Source: Epithemia pelagica (lineage: Eukaryota > Bacillariophyta > Bacillariophyceae > Surirellales > Surirellaceae). Taken from it: DNA of 64,000 bases. The notes under the pieces were generated by a model. That model was not told where the DNA came from. It was given only the letters and a program-made list of their open reading frames with translations, and did no database searches. Location of the stretch: assembly GCA_946965045.2 (NCBI GenBank), contig OX337228.1:1302001-1366000 (forward strand). The letters run 5' to 3'. Shown one piece after another: positions 60,526 through 64,000 of the stretch. A program made the position numbers and the translations under genes. Position 1 is the stretch's first letter. Each line of letters opens with the position of its first letter.

Positions 60526-62784
60526 TTACGACCACAATTCTTGTACATATCGTCCTTGTCGGGCCATTTCATCCAAATAGTCCTTGGCCGCCTTTTGCTT
60601 TTGGATGGCAGTACTACCTTTGGAGGGATCTGATTGGTGTTTGAAAATGATTTGAACCAAGGTTTCTTGCACGTCGTGTCCCATTTTGACACCGCCACAG
60701 ACATAAATGTAGGCATTGTGTGGTGGTTGCATCCACGCAAAGGTTTGGGAACTGTGCTGCGCCAACAAGTGTTGAACATAGGTCTTGTCATGACCTGGTC
60801 GTCGGGAAAAGGCGACGTGAAGATCCGTCAAAACACCTTGTTTCTGCCACGTCTTTAGTTCGTTTTGGTACAAGTAATCCTTGTCCGGTGTGTGACAACC
60901 AAAGTACAGAACGGTAGGGCCAATTTGTTGTTTCTTTTGTTGACAAGCTCGTTCTTGCAAGAAGGCTCGCATTGGAGCAATGCCCGTTCCGGGTCCAATC
61001 AATATGAGAGGCGTTTTCGGGTTTGGTGGAACTTGAAAGGAGGAGGGTCGCACAAAGGCTCGTATGGAGGAAGGACGGCTTGCCAAATACGACGAACACA
61101 GACCTTGAAACAACAATGACGAATTGTTTGCATCCTTCTTATCTTTGTCCTTTGGTAGTTTCGTCTCGTCACCGTTCCGAATAGCCCCCAGACTGGGTGG
61201 TGTGGCCGATCGGAGGGCCCGCGTCACGGCCACGGTCAAATGAATTTCATTCGGACACTGTTGTACCGAAGAGGCAATGGTGTAATAGCGAGGTTGCGAT
61301 TTGGGAACAAGTTGTAACACATGTTCCAATGGAATTTGACCATGCAAGGAAGGACAGGCCACCAGCACATGAACCCAGGTCCAGTAATTTTGGACCAACG
61401 TGTCGTGGTAGCACGAATCTTGATTGCTCGCCATGCGCAGCAAAAAGGCACGATCCAAAGAGGCATGGTCTTTGGATACAACAGAACTGCTTCCATTGGT
61501 GGAGACCCTTGCCGCAGTGTCGTCCTTAGATGGAATGTAGGATGCCAACAATTTCAAATCGGCCCGCCGGGGCAAGGCCGTCCAATCGCTATAGTGTGCC
61601 AAGAACTCTCGCACTGTCAAGGGCGTGGGAAACCACAAATGAGTGGAGTCGCCACTCTTGTGGTGAACGACAAAGGTGGCGTCCAGATTCAACCCCAAAC
61701 AGTGTGCCACACATTCCACGTACTCCTGGGGCACTTCGGGCCAGATTCCCAAATTATCGGCCGTGTTATACAAGGGGTGATTCTTCGGACCGTTCTTGGT
61801 TTGGTTGGCAGTGGGCTTTAATTCAATGTGCAGAGTCGATCCCTGTTCCACAAGCATGGTTGGAGTTGTGGTAGTGTTATTCTTCTTGTTGCTGTTGGTT
61901 CGCAATTCTCGAACCGTCGAAAGGGTCCACTCTGCAGCCTCGTGCCACGAGGGAGGATGATGATTGTTGTTGTTGTTGTTGTTGTTGTGCGAGACACTCG
62001 GGGAAGCCACTGCCGCAGAAGCCGACTTTTTCTCGAGATATTCAATGGTAAAGGGACAGTCGGGTCGCTGTGCCTCATTCTTCGTTGTCGCAGCGTCGGA
62101 TGCACCAAATTTTTGTTTCAAGAGGGGAGCCAACTGTTGCGATTTCCATTGCTCAAAATCTCCTTCCAAATCGTCGTCGTCATTTCCCAAGGCCAAGGGC
62201 AACAGTCGTTCGCCTTTGCAAACGTCAGCCAAGGCCTGGTCAATAAATTTGCCCATGGCATTGTAATGCTCGTATTGTTTGTTTCCCAAACCAAAGACAC
62301 AAAATTCCAATGCAAGTTTCGTTGGTGGTTCTTGTTTGGATTCTTCTGGTTCATTTTCTTTTTCCGTTTGTTGTTGTTGTTGTTCTTGCAATTGGGAAAT
62401 GAGCTGAGACGCATTGTCCGTTGGTTCGCCTTCGCCATAGGTGGCGACGAGCCAAATGCTGGGCGATTGAATCTCTTGTGGCGACGGCAAATCTTCGACA
62501 TCAATGACTTGACACTGTACCAGGTTCACCAATTCCCGTTGCAACTGTCGCGCAAAGGACTCTGCTGTCCCGGTTTGACTGGCATAGTAGACAAAGAGCT
62601 GTGGTGCCGATGAGTCGCTCGGTTGGTCGTCATCCTTGTTGGGATCAGTCGAACGAACAGCCTTGTTGTGGTTCTTATTCGTGTTGCTCTGGAACAACAC
62701 ATACGCCAAAGAAGACGCCAACAAGACGGTGGAAACACCCGTTCCTACCAACACCCACAACAACGACGAGTCTTCTCCAAGCAT
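60526..62784 (-). CDS. CPR: NADPH-cytochrome P450 reductase
   Basis: Diflavin enzyme that passes electrons from NADPH through FAD and FMN to microsomal P450s and related haem enzymes; ER membrane, cytosolic domains. 752 residues from ATG 62784. An N-terminal anchor (~9-30, LWVLVGTGVSTVLLASSLAYVLF) is followed by the FMN domain (YYASQTGTAESFA ~65, ATYGEGEPTDNA, FGLGNKQYEHYNAMG), a connecting domain, FAD site PRYYTIASS (~497), NADPH site GPGTGIAPMRAFLQER (~590), YVCGGVKMGHDV and the C-terminal GRYVQELWS with the aromatic residue (Trp) that stacks on FAD. It is longer than the usual ~680 because of Gln/Glu and Asn/Thr-rich insertions at ~125-145 and ~265-315. No stop or frame break. Confidence 0.95.
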   Translation of the reverse strand: MLGEDSSLLWVLVGTGVSTVLLASSLAYVLFQSNTNKNHNKAVRSTDPNKDDDQPSDSSAPQLFVYYASQTGTAESFARQLQRELVNLVQCQVIDVEDLPSPQEIQSPSIWLVATYGEGEPTDNASQLISQLQEQQQQQTEKENEPEESKQEPPTKLALEFCVFGLGNKQYEHYNAMGKFIDQALADVCKGERLLPLALGNDDDDLEGDFEQWKSQQLAPLLKQKFGASDAATTKNEAQRPDCPFTIEYLEKKSASAAVASPSVSHNNNNNNNNHHPPSWHEAAEWTLSTVRELRTNSNKKNNTTTTPTMLVEQGSTLHIELKPTANQTKNGPKNHPLYNTADNLGIWPEVPQEYVECVAHCLGLNLDATFVVHHKSGDSTHLWFPTPLTVREFLAHYSDWTALPRRADLKLLASYIPSKDDTAARVSTNGSSSVVSKDHASLDRAFLLRMASNQDSCYHDTLVQNYWTWVHVLVACPSLHGQIPLEHVLQLVPKSQPRYYTIASSVQQCPNEIHLTVAVTRALRSATPPSLGAIRNGDETKLPKDKDKKDANNSSLLFQGLCSSYLASRPSSIRAFVRPSSFQVPPNPKTPLILIGPGTGIAPMRAFLQERACQQKKQQIGPTVLYFGCHTPDKDYLYQNELKTWQKQGVLTDLHVAFSRRPGHDKTYVQHLLAQHSSQTFAWMQPPHNAYIYVCGGVKMGHDVQETLVQIIFKHQSDPSKGSTAIQKQKAAKDYLDEMARQGRYVQELWS

Positions 62785-64000
62785 TGTCGTTCTTGATTCA
62801 AGATCTAAGGGTGATACTAGTAATGGACTCTTTGTCCTCGATACAGCCAGACTTTGCAGAGAGGATCATAGCGAAATAGAGATAGAACCACGCAAGACAA
62901 AGAGCGAACGATGACCACGTCACGGAATGCATCGATCGCGCTTCTTCTCGATTGAGCGGCCTATATGCGACGGCTCATTCGCTTTTGTAGGACGCGGTCG
63001 CATCACAATGGGCATCTCATCTCCACAATAATGACATTCGACATTCGACGCTCTAACCGTAGTAAGGTTAGAAGATAGAGACAACCTCTCTCGAGCCTCT
63101 TTTTAGAGTCGTAGACCAGGATGTCATTCGTCTCCAGAACGAGCTCCCGCAGGGGTTGTACAGGGGTATGTATGATGGAACGTTGCGCGAACACGCAACT
63201 CGTACTAATTACCTACTCCTATCGCCTTGCCATTTTCATAGAGCTTTCCTATTGTCAGGATGCTATAGATGCAAGACAGACGGATGATTTTCTGATCATT
63301 GTGCCAGGGTTCCGAACCATATTGTTCAGACCATGCAAATTATAGTGTTGTCACAGAACTCGTATATTTCCCCTCATGATGTATCCTTCGAATCATATCA
63401 CGATAAGAAGCCTCCCTTTACCAACGTAGTCCATACCACTTCGTGCCTTAGAGTGGTGATCATGATGAGGGTATGTTGGTTCTGTCGCGTGTCTGGTTCA
63501 TCCTCCGTTGCCTCGTTCTCTCTCTCTGTCTCTCTTCGTCCATCATCGTGCCGTGCTTCTTGGATCCCCAATGGGTAGGTATACCGAATGGGCATCCGGG
63601 TAGGTATACCGAATGGGCATCCATTTTGGAGTATTGCCTTCCCCTCCGATGCAAAAGCTTTGTGTCTGAAATGTCACTGGGTCTTGGGATCTAATGACCA
63701 CATCACAATCGCTCCTTTCCTCTCCACATTCCACGGTCGGTCATTGTCGTTGGTCATCGGACCTTGGGACTTGGGACAATGGCTTGTAGCACATCTTCAT
63801 TATCATTCCCGGTTAGGGCAATACAATAATAGATGACAAAAAACTTCGAATACGCCCAACAAGAATCAAATAGGTCCGAAATCCGGAGCCGCAATCCCGC
63901 AACAAATGCCACTGCTTCCAAAATCACTTGCCTCTCATTTGAGAACAAGAGACGACGAAGAAGAAAGGCACAATGAAACTTGGTTGGCTTGTAGCGTTCA
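62785..64000. other. gene-free right edge
   Basis: 1.2 kb upstream of the reductase with no supported gene. Contains the reductase promoter and one short tandem duplication (63573-63622). Confidence 0.45.
63573..63622. repeat. 25-bp tandem duplication
   Basis: Two exact copies of a 25-base unit beginning GGGTAGGTATACC; each contains the palindrome GGTATACC. Confidence 0.85.

Overview
The window is nuclear DNA of a diatom-like stramenopile, most likely a pennate diatom. Three things point there: plastid-type presequences made of a signal peptide followed by A-F-S-P, compact genes with few short introns that mostly start GTACGT, and KPT-rich secreted proteins. A copia-type retrotransposon and several DNA-transposon remains are also present. 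The species cannot be named from the sequence alone.

Layout. 1-20.7 kb is ordinary gene space: a Snf7/ESCRT-III-like low-complexity protein (-), a Dbp5/DDX19 helicase (-, one intron) divergent from a RACK1 WD40 gene (+, one intron), a type II membrane glycosyltransferase-like protein (-), plastid SufS cysteine desulfurase (+, with a 3'-terminal intron), two inverted-repeat DNA elements (13.4-13.9 and 13.9-15.6 kb), a J-domain protein (+), a membrane-anchored mutarotase-like protein (+) and a small single-pass protein (-). 21.1-26.4 kb looks like a two-gene mobile unit: a large zinc-ribbon, DDE-transposase-like gene (+) converges on an acidic coiled-coil gene (-), and each is associated with a tandem array of GTCC...GGCC hairpins.

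27.8-36.8 kb holds a plastid-targeted membrane protein and three paralogous compact ABCG-like half-transporters. One is inverted with a predicted intron, one is broken by a single nonsense codon, and one is intact. 36.9-49.1 kb is a host gene with ubiquitin-interacting motifs, split by a 9.16-kb Ty1/copia element. That element has 505-bp LTRs that look identical, a 5-bp target duplication, a polypurine tract and one 2,629-codon gag-pol ORF. Removing the element and one target-site copy restores one open frame of about 990 codons.

50.0-51.4 kb carries a diatom-type Cys/His domain protein. 51.5-59.2 kb is a tandem array of four 2.1-kb units, each encoding a secreted Lys/Ser/Gly-rich, KPT-repeat protein that is a plausible cell-wall or extracellular-matrix component. 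The window closes with an NADPH-cytochrome P450 reductase (-) and 1.2 kb with no supported gene.

The strongest leads are the silica/cell-wall-like gene array, the fresh copia insertion in the UIM gene together with the unusual ~900-residue insert of that copia polyprotein, the compact ABC transporter family, and the hairpin-decorated transposase/coiled-coil unit.
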